Assembly (NCBI GenBank): GCA_035610835.1 | Contig: CM069455.1 | Span: 14,505,266 to 14,569,265 of the forward strand | DNA from: Ophiura sarsii | Lineage: Eukaryota; Echinodermata; Ophiuroidea; Amphilepidida; Ophiuridae | Length of the DNA stretch: 64,000 bases | Direction of reading: 5' to 3' | In this document: positions 44,581 through 54,952 of the stretch, piece after piece | How the letters are laid out: the number at the start of each line of letters is the position of its first letter | How positions within the stretch are numbered: the stretch's first letter is position 1 | Notes under the pieces: model-generated | The model's input: the letters and a program-made list of their open reading frames with translations, nothing else | Databases searched by the model: none | What the model was told of the DNA's origin: nothing | Translations under genes and position numbers: made by a program

Positions 44581-45760
44581 TTAATAATAAAGATTCATAG
44601 AAAAATTCCAAATTTGAACTTACTGTTCCAGACAGTTTCGACGTCCGTTCGGATGTCTTTATCAATGGTGTATGACCGCTGATCCAGTGTTACCAGAAGA
44701 TGTTGATTTTCTGGTGACGTCACGTGATGATTTTGATGACGTAATCCTGGACACACTCATCGTACGCAAACCAGATGGCAGCGTGAAGCTCCTAGTTTAC
44801 AGAAAGCCCACACACACCAACCAATATCTGAACTTCCAATCGGCCCATCCGTTGCATCACAAATTAGGTGTTATCCGCACTTTGCTAGACAGGAAAGATA
44901 AAATTGTCACAGAACCAGAAGACAAGATCGCTGAGGAAGAAATCATCAGGTCAGCCCTCAAGCAATGTGGATACCCGCAATGGTCGATTGACAAAGTAAA
45001 GAAAGCGAGACAACAGCCAAAGAAAAAGGACAGTAAAAATGCCAAAAGTGAGAACAAAACTCTAACTAACGTCACTCTACCGTATATAGCCGGGGTCACG
45101 GAAAAGGTTCAGCGAATCTTCAGAAAACACAACATAGGTTCAGCGGTAAAACCACACACCAGCCTCCGGAATATATTAGTGCACGCGAAAGACAAACAGG
45201 ACAATGAGGACAAAGCAGGCGTGGTCTATGAGATCCCTTGTCAGAACTGTGACAAGACGTACATAGGCGAGACAGGCCGCCGGTTCGGCACCCGTAAAAA
45301 GGAACATAAAACTGAAACGGACAAAATGACCGACCGCAAATTCACCCGCACGGCAAGGAAAGACTCTCAAAGCATAGAGATGAAGTCTTCCATCGCAGAC
45401 CACGCTGCTACGGAAAACCACTTAATAAATTGGGACAATACAAACATTCTCGCGAGGGACGACGCCAGAAATACCAGATGGATCAGAGAATCCATTTGGA
45501 TCCGTCGAAAAGCCAATAATGACATGAAACAGCACCTAATGAATGGCGACGAGGGGGCCTACCAACTTAGTCACCTGTACGACCCTTTGATCCGGATTAC
45601 GTCATCAAAATCATCACGTGACGTCACCAGAAAATCAACATCTTCTGGTAACACTGGATCAGCGGTCATACACCATTGATAAAGACATCCGAACGGACGT
45701 CGAAACTGTCTGGAACAGTAAGTTCAAATTTGGAATTTTTCTATGAATCTTTATTATTAA
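44581..45760 (+). mobile_element. Penelope-like element, 5'-truncated, with 167-bp inverted ends
   Basis: Bases 44581-44747 are the exact reverse complement of 45594-45760. The stretch between encodes the C-terminal part of a Penelope-like polymerase with a GIY-YIG nuclease. The inverted end is a second copy of the element's own 3' end, so this is a rearranged, probably dead-on-arrival insert. Confidence 0.85.
44672..45679 (+). CDS. Penelope-like element protein fragment (RT thumb + GIY-YIG endonuclease)
   Basis: The 335-codon open frame has three parts. Residues 29-75 (VRKPDGSVKLLVYRKPTHTN, then HPLHHKLGVIRTL) match the end of the Penelope reverse transcriptase. Residues 80-180 are a charged linker. 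Residues 183-290 are a GIY-YIG nuclease: GVVY, IPCQNC, TYIGETGRRFGTR, and a later RESIWIRR. The RT catalytic palm is missing. The first 26 and last 28 codons lie in the inverted repeats and are not genuine N- or C-terminal protein. The frame is otherwise intact. Confidence 0.85.
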   Translation: MTADPVLPEDVDFLVTSRDDFDDVILDTLIVRKPDGSVKLLVYRKPTHTNQYLNFQSAHPLHHKLGVIRTLLDRKDKIVTEPEDKIAEEEIIRSALKQCGYPQWSIDKVKKARQQPKKKDSKNAKSENKTLTNVTLPYIAGVTEKVQRIFRKHNIGSAVKPHTSLRNILVHAKDKQDNEDKAGVVYEIPCQNCDKTYIGETGRRFGTRKKEHKTETDKMTDRKFTRTARKDSQSIEMKSSIADHAATENHLINWDNTNILARDDARNTRWIRESIWIRRKANNDMKQHLMNGDEGAYQLSHLYDPLIRITSSKSSRDVTRKSTSSGNTGSAVIHH

Positions 45761-45871
45761 TTTTCCTTGGATTCCTGATGAAATTATTCTCAAATTTGTC
45801 ACATTATTTACATCGTTTTTTGTATTGTATTGTCATTTATTATTGTAATTTTTCTTGTATGTAAAATAGAG

Positions 45872-46115
45872 TGCATGAAAGATGAATCATGCAGGGCGCC
45901 AGGCCGAGATGTTTTATGTTACATGGCTGTATATGTGCTGTGCTGTACCTAGTCTGCTGAGATAGTCTGCCAGAATAACTACAACTTCAAGCATCCCGGT
46001 AAGCTTATACATTGCAGACTATCTCAGCAGACAAGGTAAAAAGCACACCACAACATACAACCATGTAACATAAATCATCTCGGACGGGCGCCCTAAATGA
46101 TTCATCTTTCATGCA
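45872..46115. mobile_element. Palindromic MITE (244 bp)
   Basis: TGCATGAAAGATGAATCAT and its complement form the ends; inner pairs include GGGCGCC, ATGTTACATGG and TGCTGAGATAGTCTGC. Non-coding; nested inside the CACTG element. Confidence 0.8.
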
Positions 46116-47233
46116 TTTCTTTACAAACCACAGGCAAAATTACAATAATCAGTTACAATACCTTAAAAAAACGGTGTAAATAATGTGACTTCTGCCTGCT
46201 GGCCGCCGGCTCACAATTACAATGGCGGCCGTGAGGAGAGAAATGCGAATCCTGCAAGACATCGCAGGAAACCCCGCAATCCGTGGTTGTATTGCAAACT
46301 TGTATCGTTTATTGCATTTTAATTCGTACTGCTCAAATTAAGTTGTCATGCAATTTGTAATGCAAGCAATACCTCGGCACTTCTAGTCTAACTGACGATG
46401 TTTATTTGTCAAGTAAGCGATGGTAGGGTTGTCAAATCAATCGAATTAGTTTTGCATTGTTTTTAATTTGTATCGCAATTCCAATGATTTGTATCATATC
46501 TTGTTTGATTCGTAGGCCACAGTAACATAATCGTAACATGACAGGTTTCTTGCATTACAATTTTTATTTATCCGTTTGACGAATTTTCTTCAACAAATGA
46601 CGAAATAATTTTTTCAGTGAAAGATAAACCATGATTAGCACCATTTATAGACAATTAGTCCCTTTTTAAGTCACATTTTCAATACACTAGCTGAAGAAAA
46701 CACCAATTGTTAAACACATAAGCCGTGTCCCGTGTTGATCGCTGCGCATTTCCCCTCAATACGCGGGCTAATTCAAATTCAAAGTGTCATACATGGGTGA
46801 AGGATGGGTAAATGTGTGTTATTTGAAATGCTTCATTGATATCTACAGCTAAAAAACACCCCGAAATCCAACTAAGGCGTATTCCTAAGGCTTGGTAAAG
46901 CAGTTTAATGTAATGCCCTTTATGTTCGAATCAAATATCCCGCTCACTAAGTGTACGACCTAACGCAGCACTGATCGATTGCCCGCCGGTCAATCCTGGT
47001 TATAACAGTGTCACACGGGGTGAGCCTCACAAACCCATTTTCCTCCCGCTAGTGTATTGAAAATGTGACTTTTGAAAAGTGACTAATTGTCTTTAAATGG
47101 CGCTAATCATAGTTTATCTTTGTTGCTTAGGTGTTATGCTTGGTATCAAAATGTGCCTAAAAGATTCATCCAAATGTCTATCTGTCTTGTTAGGTAATAA
47201 GAAAATAACCGAAAGTTACTTTAAATAACCTTA

Positions 47234-47646
47234 AGGAGGTGTCCCGCAAGCATAAAAGTGTGCATTATATGTTAGAAATATAACTATCGAGCCCAACTTT
47301 TGTAATTATATAGAAGAAAACACCACACTTATGACAAAAACAAATAAAAACCGCAATCTCTCAACATGCCCTTTTTAAAAATTCGCGGCGATCAAAAGTC
47401 CCAGTGTCGATGATGTCATAGTTGTACAATACACATGCGCAAATTTGAGCACCGATACCCATGACGTCATCGACACCGGGACTTTCAATCGCCGCGAATT
47501 TTAAAAAGTGCATGTTGAGTGATGGCAGTTTTTATTCATTTTTGTGACTAGTACGGTGTTTTGTTCTATATAATTACGTAACTTCGGCTCGATAATTATG
47601 TTTCTAACAAATAATGCTCAATGTTGTGCTTGCGGGACCCTTCCTT
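47234..47646. mobile_element. Foldback MITE family 2, copy 2
   Basis: Near-identical to 43397-43806 throughout, TA-flanked, inserted in the right half of foldback family 1. The closeness of the copies points to recent activity. Confidence 0.85.
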
Positions 47647-47786
47647 TAATAAGTTTACGACTTTCTTTTGTTGAGCACTTTAGCATGATGCTTTGTTCTA
47701 TAGCTACGCGATTTGGCTTCTATATCTAACATAAAAATGCACAATGATGTGCTTGCCGACACCTCTAAAGAAAATCGTTCTCTCCA

Positions 47787-48175
47787 ATGTCATTCGCTGC
47801 TCAGCATTTCAACTACGTAATATTAGCAGCCCTATTTCAACCTACCGCTGTGAATCCTGGACAACTGCCAGCTGCAACAAAATCAATGCATTTGAAATGT
47901 GGTGTTGGCGCCGGATGCTAAGACGAGGCTACTTGGGCTGATCAATTCCCAAACTCTTATTTTGGTCATATTGCCAGACGCCAAGGAAACTGTCAAGAGA
48001 AGGTGATCATGCAGGGCAAGACTGATGGTGCACGCGGACGAGGCCGGCCAAGGTCAAGATGGTTTGACAGAATAAAAACTCTGGTTGGGCATCCTACTTC
48101 AGTCATTTATCGATTGGTTGCTGACCGACAGAAGTGGCGTGTCATCACCAAAGTCACGAGCTGTCAGTCATGATA
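47787..48175 (+). pseudogene. LINE C-terminal fragment, frameshifted
   Basis: In one frame CESWTTASCNKINAFEMWCWRRMLR, and after a shift HIARRQGNCQEK and RGRGRPRSRWFDRIKTLVG: the typical C-terminal tail of APE-type LINE proteins (WCWRRMLR, GRPR). A stop and frame change between them, and absence of the polymerase, mark a dead 5'-truncated copy. Confidence 0.8.
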
Positions 48176-48189
48176 GAAAAACGTACCAA

Positions 48190-48838
48190 CCAACAAATAT
48201 TAGCAGAATCCGCAAATATCTTAGTCATGATGCTACAGAACAAATAATTCATTAGTTTATAACCTCTCGTTTTGATAACAACAATGCTCCTCTTTATGGA
48301 TTACCAGCTAATGAACTCTATCGTGTTCAAAAAATTCAAAACACTGCAGCTTGCATTCTCACATTCTCTAAAAGATCTTGCCATATTTACGCCAATTTTA
48401 AAGGGACTCCATTGGCTCCGATCCCTGTAGCTCATAAAATTGTTTTCAAACTACTGCTGATTGTGTATAAGCATGATAAATGTATCAACAATGTTGCCCC
48501 ATCATATTTATCTTGTTATCAAACTATGTGCACTCGCACTCTTCGTTATGGACAAATGCAACTTCTTCAAGAAACTATCTAAGCGCTCTTGGGGAGACTG
48601 ATCTCTTGCTATTGTAGCTGCTCGTCTCTTGAATGAACTTCCTATATAAAAACTGCAAACACTGTTACAATCTTCAAAAAAACTGTTGAAAACACATCTG
48701 ATGTCTTAGACTACTTGCAATACTTAAGTAGTTTTATTGTTGTTTATCGGTTTTTATTTTGTATTGTATTTTTTATGTGTTGTGCCTTGAGCGTTCTTAT
48801 TTAGAGTGGCTATGTGCCTTGTCACTATAGTGCAACCG
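48190..48838 (+). pseudogene. Second LINE tail, CR1/L2-like, degenerate
   Basis: Broken frames read NNNALLYGLPANELYRVQKIQNTAA, then FKGTPLAPIPVAHKIVFKLLL, NNVAPSYLS and CTRTLRYG, the end of a CR1/L2-type reverse transcriptase (LHWLPI..RI.FK...APxYLS pattern) with stops. The 3' end TTGAGCGTTCTTATTTAGAG, then TGTGCCTTGTCACTAT, matches the segments at 5260 and 35840. Confidence 0.75.
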
Positions 48839-48960
48839 AGCATAAACTACAGAATATTGAATTATAAATATAGTGCCTCCAGAGTGTTGTAACACCATAA
48901 AAATTTCAATCCTTCCTGAGTGTTGTAACACCATACAAATTTCAATCTTAAGTATAACAC
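48828..48960. repeat. End fragment of the AGTGCAAC-family element
   Basis: AGTGCAACCGAGCATAAA followed by ATTGAATTATAAATATAGTGCCTCC matches the termini at 35460-35517 and 56582-56640. It contains a short internal duplication (GTGTTGTAACACCATA). Confidence 0.65.
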
Positions 48961-49783
48961 TGCACAAAAAGAAAGTATCCACTTTTTTCTGTGTTTAATT
49001 CTTAGGACCTTAAATAAATTCAACAAGTGGGAAAAACAGGCATTTCCTCCCGCGCATTTTGACACCTCATTTGTCACAATAGCACCAATATTGATGAAGC
49101 AAGCAATAGCCATTTGAATAACAAATTATGCGGTTCCATTGTTGCACTTAACCCTATATCCATGAAAAGAGCGCCAACGAAACAGTGAATCTTAAGTGTA
49201 CCTCTTCCTTTTCTCCATAAAAAGACAATCATAATCCGAACATCTCACATCGTCAATTGTTTCCAACACCTGTATTTACTGGTGTGAGACTCATCCATCA
49301 TCGACAATGACCAGTATCCTTCATGATGTTTGTAAGCCAACACAACTGTCTCTCCATTTCCATACAATCTTCCTTGTAACTCCAAATCAGTACAAAAACT
49401 CCAGAAACATTTAATGGAAAGAAAGAAGTGGTACTGACACTTTAGATTTACTGTTTTGTCTACGCACTTTTCATGGGTATAGGGGGGCATTTGAATACAA
49501 AATGATAGTTTAGTTTTCATTGTTGCACTTAACCCTACACCCGAACGTTTTTGAGTAGTTTAGAACAAAGCATCATACTTATCATAAAAATCAATACAAA
49601 CTGTCATTTTTAAAAAAATGCGATGATCGAAAGTCCCAGTATCAATGAAGTAATGTTGTACAATGCATATGCGCAAATTGAGCACCAATAATCATGACGT
49701 CATTGATGCCGGGACTTTCGATTGCCGCGAATTTTTAAACATGTCATGTTGAGATAGCGGTTTGTATACGTTCACGATAAGTA
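48961..49783. other. Repeat-derived intergenic DNA
   Basis: Includes CATTGTTGCACTTAACCCTA twice (about 49137 and 49519), which suggests the edges of an unclassified element, and a partial foldback family 2 (49553-49775). No gene is seen. Confidence 0.45.
49553..49775. mobile_element. Foldback MITE family 2, internal fragment
   Basis: Matches the centre of the other two copies (GATCGAAAGTCCCAGTATC, CATGACGTCATTGATGCCGG), with the outer ends missing. Confidence 0.7.
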
Positions 49784-50184
49784 AAGGGTTCAACAAAAGA
49801 AAGTATACCACTTTGTTTATGTTATTTTGAGTAACTTTCAAATTGTTTTTGTCCAAACAGGCTAGATAGGCATTTAGATGAATCTTTTAGGCATAATTTG
49901 CCCCCTAACAACAAAGATAAACCATAATTAGCACCATTTAAAGGAAAATATCCTATTTTCAAAAGTCGCATTTCCAATACACAGCACGAGAAGAAAGGGC
50001 CAATTGTTAACACACACATATGCCGTATTTATCCCGTACTGATCACCGCGCATATCCCTCAATGCGCGGGCTAATTCAAATGTAAACTGATGCATGGGTG
50101 AAGGATTTGAATGTAAAGGAATGTTAATGGATGGGGAGAACATGGACAGATTAACCAACTCTTCTCGTGCTGTGTATTGGAAAT

Positions 50185-53161
50185 ACTACTGGAAGGGTAG
50201 CAACTGATGGTGGAGGCAGCAGGGGAGCCCGATTCTTACAATGTAAGAACACAGTAAATGTGGCAACAATGAATACTAGGACATTGAGAAGCCCACATAA
50301 ACAAATTGAACTATGTGCATTGGCAAAGAAATACAAGATTGATGTCATTGGAATTCAGGAACACAAGATAGTACACACTGACAATAGCCAACTCCAGTAT
50401 GAGAATCTACCTGAAGGTTACCAGCTTATAACAGCATCTGCCTCCAGAAATAGAGTGGGAGCTGCAGTAGGTGGAGTGGGATTTCTACTTAGTCCATCAG
50501 CCAAAAAGGCCATGCTGTCTGCCAGGTATATTACACCAAGAATACTGCAAACTACATATGGTGGAAACCCTAAGACTACCATACTTGTTGTTTATGCACC
50601 AACCAATGTCTCAGATGAGAAGGAATCCAAGGAGTTTTATCATCATCTAGCTGTAGCAACAAAATCTGTCCCAGCCCACAACGTATTAATCGTAACGGGG
50701 GATTTCAATGCCAGAATAGGACTAGATAATGCAAACTTTGCCTATCATGAAACTACAAACAGAAACGGTGACCTGCTACTTGAATATGTACAGGAAAATG
50801 ATTTTGTCATCACCAATACTACTTTTCAAAAGCGGTCATCCAAACTGTGGACGTGTGAGCTCCCAAGTGGATTCAGAGTCCAACTAGACTATGTGTTGAT
50901 TAGGAGGAAGTGGAAGAATAGTATAACAAACGCTGAAGCCTACAACTCATTTGCAAGCATTGGATCTGACCACAGGATAGTAACAACAAAGGTACGACTC
51001 AGTTTAAGAGCCAATAACAAATCACCACAAAAAAAGGTCAAATATGACTGGACGAAGTTAGCAACAGACCCTGAACTCCAGGATAGGTATACATTGGAAG
51101 TACGTAACCGATATGCGTTACTATCTGAGGAAAAATGTGAAGATCAATCAGAGCGATATGAGTGCTTGATCCAGGCAAACAAGGAAGCTGCAGAAAAAGT
51201 AATGCCAAAGGTGCCTAAAAAGCAGAGAAAAGCTTTGTGCTATGATTCAAAGGTTGAAGAAGCAAGGGAACATCTGAAAGAAGTGCATAAGAGACATGTC
51301 CAAGAAAACACCAAGGATACTCATGCAGAACTAGAAGAAAGTAAAGCACAGCTAGACAGAGCTTATGAAAAGGCAAATACTGAATTTATTGAGAAGAAAT
51401 TGAAAGAATATGAGGAGGCAAACCTGAATCACAGACACCACCTAGCTTGGAGCATTATCAATGATGTAAGCAACAGGAAAGTGTCAAGGAGTGGTCGACT
51501 AAAAGGAAGTACAAAGGAGGAAAGGATAAACAACTGGCATGAGCACTTCCAAAAACTGCTTGGAAACCCTCCAGAAGTCACAAATGAGGATGAGATTATT
51601 CCAGTTGTTTTTGACGAACTGCCTATAAGAACAGATGCATTTGATATGGATGAATATCTAAAGGCAAAAAATGCTATAAAGGAAGGAAAAAGCTTTGGGG
51701 AAGATGGAATACCACCTGAGGTTATCAAGAGATGCTCAATTGATGATATAGTCCTTGATTACTGTAATAAAGCTCTTCTGAACCGGCAAAAACCCAACCA
51801 GTGGTCCATTCTGAATCTCATCCCTGTGCCCAAGAGTGGAGACCTCAGTTTGACAGCAAACTACAGAGGAATCAGCCTAAGCTCAATCATTGCAAAAACA
51901 TACAACAGGATGTTACTTAATAGAATTCGACCACATCTTGATGACAAGCTTAGAGCAAATCAATGTGGCTTCAGGGAAAGAAGATCCACTACTGAACAGA
52001 TCCTAGCCTTGAGGAGAATAATTGAAGGTATAAAAGACAAACACCTCCCAGCTGTAATAACGTTCATAGACTTTAAGAAAGCCTTCGATACCATCCACCG
52101 AGGCAAGATGATACAAATCCTTAAAGCATATGGTATTCCAGGCACCATAGCTCATGCAATTGAAGACACATACCAGGGTACCAAGGCCAAAGTTATAACA
52201 TCAGATGGTGACACAGATGAATTTGACATCCTGGCTGGAGTGCTACAAGGTGACACGCTTGCCCCTTATCTGTTCATCATAGTATTGGACTATTGCCTTA
52301 GATCTGCAATCAGTGGTGAAGAGGAGAGACTAGGATTCACAATCACACCTAGGAAGAGTCGCAGAGTTGGTCCTTTGAATATGATAGACCTCGACTTCGC
52401 TGACGACATTGCACTCCTTTCAGACACTGCCACACAAGCACAAGAACTGCTTAATAAGGTTGAGGATGCTGCACTCTGTGTTGGACTGCACATGAATGCC
52501 AAGAAGACTCAGTTCATGGCATATAACCAACCAAGTTGTGTCACAATACAAACAGTAGACGGCAGCTCTCTGAAAGAAGTTCATGACTTCAAATATCTTG
52601 GGTCATGGGTCCAGAGTTCTGAGCAAGACATCAAGGTCAGAAAAGCACTGGCATGGAAGGCATGCAACAAATTGAATAGCATATGGAAGTCCAACCTCCC
52701 GAGGCCCCTGAAAATTAAACTATTCCAAGCCACAGTTGAAAGTGTGCTGTTGTATGGTTGTGAGACCTGGACCATAACAAAGAAAATCAGGAAAGCCTTG
52801 GATGGGTGTTACACCAGAATGCTAAGGGCAGCTCTGAATGTGAGTTGGAAACAACACATGACAAACAAAGAACTGTATGGTGACATACCTCATGTCACCT
52901 CCAAAATCACTACCCGGAGGCTAACATTTGCAGGGCATTGTAAGAGAGCTGAAGGAAGTCCAGTATCCAAACTAGTCACATGGCAGCCTACCCAGGGAAA
53001 GAGAACCCAAGGACGTCCCATGAAGACCTATGTGGACTTGCTGCAAGATGACACCGGATACCAAACCAAGGAAATTGAAACCAGCATGCAGGACAGACGT
53101 TTTTGGAGAGCCATCATTAGTGCCCGACAGCAAGAGTCGACGGAGTGAGTGAGTGAGTGAG
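50185..53161 (+). mobile_element. Non-LTR retrotransposon (APE-type LINE, RTE-like), apparently intact ORF
   Basis: A 10-base target duplication TATTGGAAAT flanks it (50175-50184 and 53162-53171) inside foldback family 1. It has almost no 3' UTR: the stop codon is the TGA within a (GAGT)n tail at 53144-53161. A short microsatellite tail instead of poly-A is typical of RTE/CR1-type LINEs. The open frame runs to the left edge, so the 5' end may be lightly truncated. Confidence 0.88.
50269..53148 (+). CDS. LINE ORF2-type protein: APE endonuclease + reverse transcriptase
   Basis: About 959 codons from the first ATG (MNTRTLRSPHK); the open frame extends left to 50167, but those codons reach into the flanking MITE. 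Endonuclease residues are present: GIQEHK (Glu), VTGDFNARIG, QLDYVL, SIGSDHR. RT motifs: PVPKSGD...YRGISLSS, FIDFKKAFD (Asp codon at 52069), GVLQGDTLAPYLF, and FADD (52396-52407). A C-terminal region YGCETWT...RMLRAALN...GRPMKTY follows. No stops or frameshifts; catalytic positions are all intact, so it is potentially active or very young. RTE-like assignment is inferred from tail type and size. Confidence 0.92.
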   Translation: MNTRTLRSPHKQIELCALAKKYKIDVIGIQEHKIVHTDNSQLQYENLPEGYQLITASASRNRVGAAVGGVGFLLSPSAKKAMLSARYITPRILQTTYGGNPKTTILVVYAPTNVSDEKESKEFYHHLAVATKSVPAHNVLIVTGDFNARIGLDNANFAYHETTNRNGDLLLEYVQENDFVITNTTFQKRSSKLWTCELPSGFRVQLDYVLIRRKWKNSITNAEAYNSFASIGSDHRIVTTKVRLSLRANNKSPQKKVKYDWTKLATDPELQDRYTLEVRNRYALLSEEKCEDQSERYECLIQANKEAAEKVMPKVPKKQRKALCYDSKVEEAREHLKEVHKRHVQENTKDTHAELEESKAQLDRAYEKANTEFIEKKLKEYEEANLNHRHHLAWSIINDVSNRKVSRSGRLKGSTKEERINNWHEHFQKLLGNPPEVTNEDEIIPVVFDELPIRTDAFDMDEYLKAKNAIKEGKSFGEDGIPPEVIKRCSIDDIVLDYCNKALLNRQKPNQWSILNLIPVPKSGDLSLTANYRGISLSSIIAKTYNRMLLNRIRPHLDDKLRANQCGFRERRSTTEQILALRRIIEGIKDKHLPAVITFIDFKKAFDTIHRGKMIQILKAYGIPGTIAHAIEDTYQGTKAKVITSDGDTDEFDILAGVLQGDTLAPYLFIIVLDYCLRSAISGEEERLGFTITPRKSRRVGPLNMIDLDFADDIALLSDTATQAQELLNKVEDAALCVGLHMNAKKTQFMAYNQPSCVTIQTVDGSSLKEVHDFKYLGSWVQSSEQDIKVRKALAWKACNKLNSIWKSNLPRPLKIKLFQATVESVLLYGCETWTITKKIRKALDGCYTRMLRAALNVSWKQHMTNKELYGDIPHVTSKITTRRLTFAGHCKRAEGSPVSKLVTWQPTQGKRTQGRPMKTYVDLLQDDTGYQTKEIETSMQDRRFWRAIISARQQESTE

Positions 53162-53578
53162 TATTGGAAATGCGACTTTTGAAAATGGGATATTTCCCTT
53201 TAAATGGTGCTAATCATGGTTTATCTTTGTTGTTAGGGAGCAAATTTGGTATCAAATTATGCCTAAAAGATTCATCTAAATGCCTGTTTGGTCAAAAACA
53301 AATTGAAAGTTACTCAAAATGACATAAACAAAGTGGTATACTTTCTTTTGTTCTATAAATCTACGCAATTTGGGTTCGATAATTTTTTCCAACATATGAT
53401 GCACAGTGGTGTGCTTACTGGATACCTCCTTTAAACACGTTTAAAAAGATTTACTTTGGTTTAATTAGACACAAGTTTAGGTAGACACGGTTTGAAGCAA
53501 AACACGTGTTTAGTACGAGAATACGACCCAGTGTTGACATCATTTGAAAGCGGGTATTATCATGGCAGGTAATAGAGC

Positions 53579-53638
53579 TAAATCGCAGATTAGCCCTATT
53601 TCTAATCCTAAATCGCAGATTAGCCCTATTTCTAATCC
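53579..53638. repeat. Tandem duplication, 30-bp unit
   Basis: TAAATCGCAGATTAGCCCTA plus TTTCTAATCC occurs twice in direct succession. Confidence 0.9.
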
Positions 53639-54898
53639 TATTCCCTTCTTTCATGATCAATTATCACCCTATTGTATATCGTAAGAATAATCTCCTTGAA
53701 TCGGCCTTTCAAGGTATGTGTATAGGGTCATGTGTTATAAGCTCGCCTCTTTTCGCGTTACACACGGATTTTGGTTTTGGTCAGAAGTCACAAACTGGTC
53801 CAAAAAAATGTTTCACTTCTAATAACGGGACAAAACTTAAGTTTTATATACTTAATGACCCACAAACTATATATTGTTGATAAGCTTATGATTCAAGGTT
53901 TTTCATTTTGCAAAAGAAAATCAAATTATACAGGGTGTGTAACATTTTTATAGGGTGGAACATAAACAAGTTGATCGTTTTTGCTCCTCACAAAATATTT
54001 TGATAGTTTGTACAATTAGGGTTTAGCTGAAGTTAGTCACCAAAATCAGAACAATCCGTAGAAGGTGCTACCAAATTTGCTAAGAATCACTTGCCCAAAA
54101 AGTACAGGGTGTCTAAAATTATGATGAAATAATGCATAAAATGAAGGTTTGTATATAATATTCTATGAAATTAAGTTAGCATGGACTATTTAATTTAAAA
54201 GAAAATGGTTATCAAAATGAACTACATGAATATCGATAAAGTTCCTTTTATTTTAAATACAGGATGGTCCAAAATAGGTCTAGATAGCAAATTTTTCATA
54301 AATCTATGAACAATTCTATGAAGAAACACTTCTGGCTTTGTTAGTTAAATGTTTTACTACCCAGGGTAGAAAAGGACCGAAGAGTCACACAAATGAAAGA
54401 GAGGCTGCGATTTGGCCATTGTTTAATCAATAAAATGAATAAAACTGTATTTTTTACATTAAAACACTCCCTGAATTGAACATCATATTCTAGTAGAAAA
54501 TGTCTAGATATCAATTCAATATTATTATTCATAGTAGCAAGCGCATGTTATTAACACATATGAGAAGTTTGAAAATTTCCTATGTATACTTTTAAAATGG
54601 CATCAATTTCAAAAGTTCCAGTTTTCCGCTATTTTGTGTAGAAACCTATGGGCGCCACATCCACCGGCGCCACATCCACCGGCCCCACCCTTGACTCACT
54701 CGACGTTTAGATTGATAACTTCACTGTTGCGAAACATGTGGCTTTAATCTTTATTTCATTCGGTAGCTGGACAAATTGTCTTTAATATGATACCAAACAT
54801 GTAATGTTTTTTTGACAACTTCTATTTAAAATAGAGACACGTATCACGATTTAAAGGATTTTTCATCTGTGTACAAATTTTCCGGGGAAGATTTTCAA

Positions 54899-54952
54899 AG
54901 GGGGGGGGGGGGGGGGGGGGGCGATCGCCACCATCGCCCCCCCCCCCCCCTT
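54899..54952. repeat. Poly-G run facing a poly-C run
   Basis: A run of over 20 G, a short GATCGCCACCATCG spacer, then a run of over 10 C: a GC hairpin with G-quadruplex potential. Run lengths may be unreliable in assembly. Confidence 0.8.

Larger units (their letters stand above)
44153..46619. mobile_element. CACTA-like non-autonomous element with subterminal repeats
   Basis: It begins CACTGAAAACATTACTTTGTC and ends with the near complement TTTTTCAGTG, inserted precisely within foldback family 1, whose sequence resumes on both sides (possible AA target duplication). Next to the ends lie many copies of TTTGTCATG / TTTGTAATGCAA, like the subterminal transposase-binding repeats of CACTA elements. 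No CACTA transposase is seen; a Penelope-like element and a palindrome are nested in it. Confidence 0.65.
44016..47680. mobile_element. Foldback family 1 (diverged copy) split by nested insertions
   Basis: TA-flanked ends AAGTGCTCAACAAAATAAAG and CTTTCTTTTGTTGAGCACTT. Its left part (44016-44152) and right part (46620-47233, 47647-47680) match family 1, for example AAAGATAAACCATGATTAGC at 46620. It is interrupted by a CACTG element (44153-46619) and by foldback family 2 (47234-47646). Confidence 0.8.
49784..53352. mobile_element. Foldback family 1 copy split by a LINE
   Basis: The left end AAGGGTTCAACAAAAGAAAG (TA-flanked) and the right end GTGGTATACTTTCTTTTGTT, lacking the last bases, surround a LINE inserted at 50185-53161. 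Removing the LINE restores a sequence parallel to 14708-15253. Confidence 0.85.
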
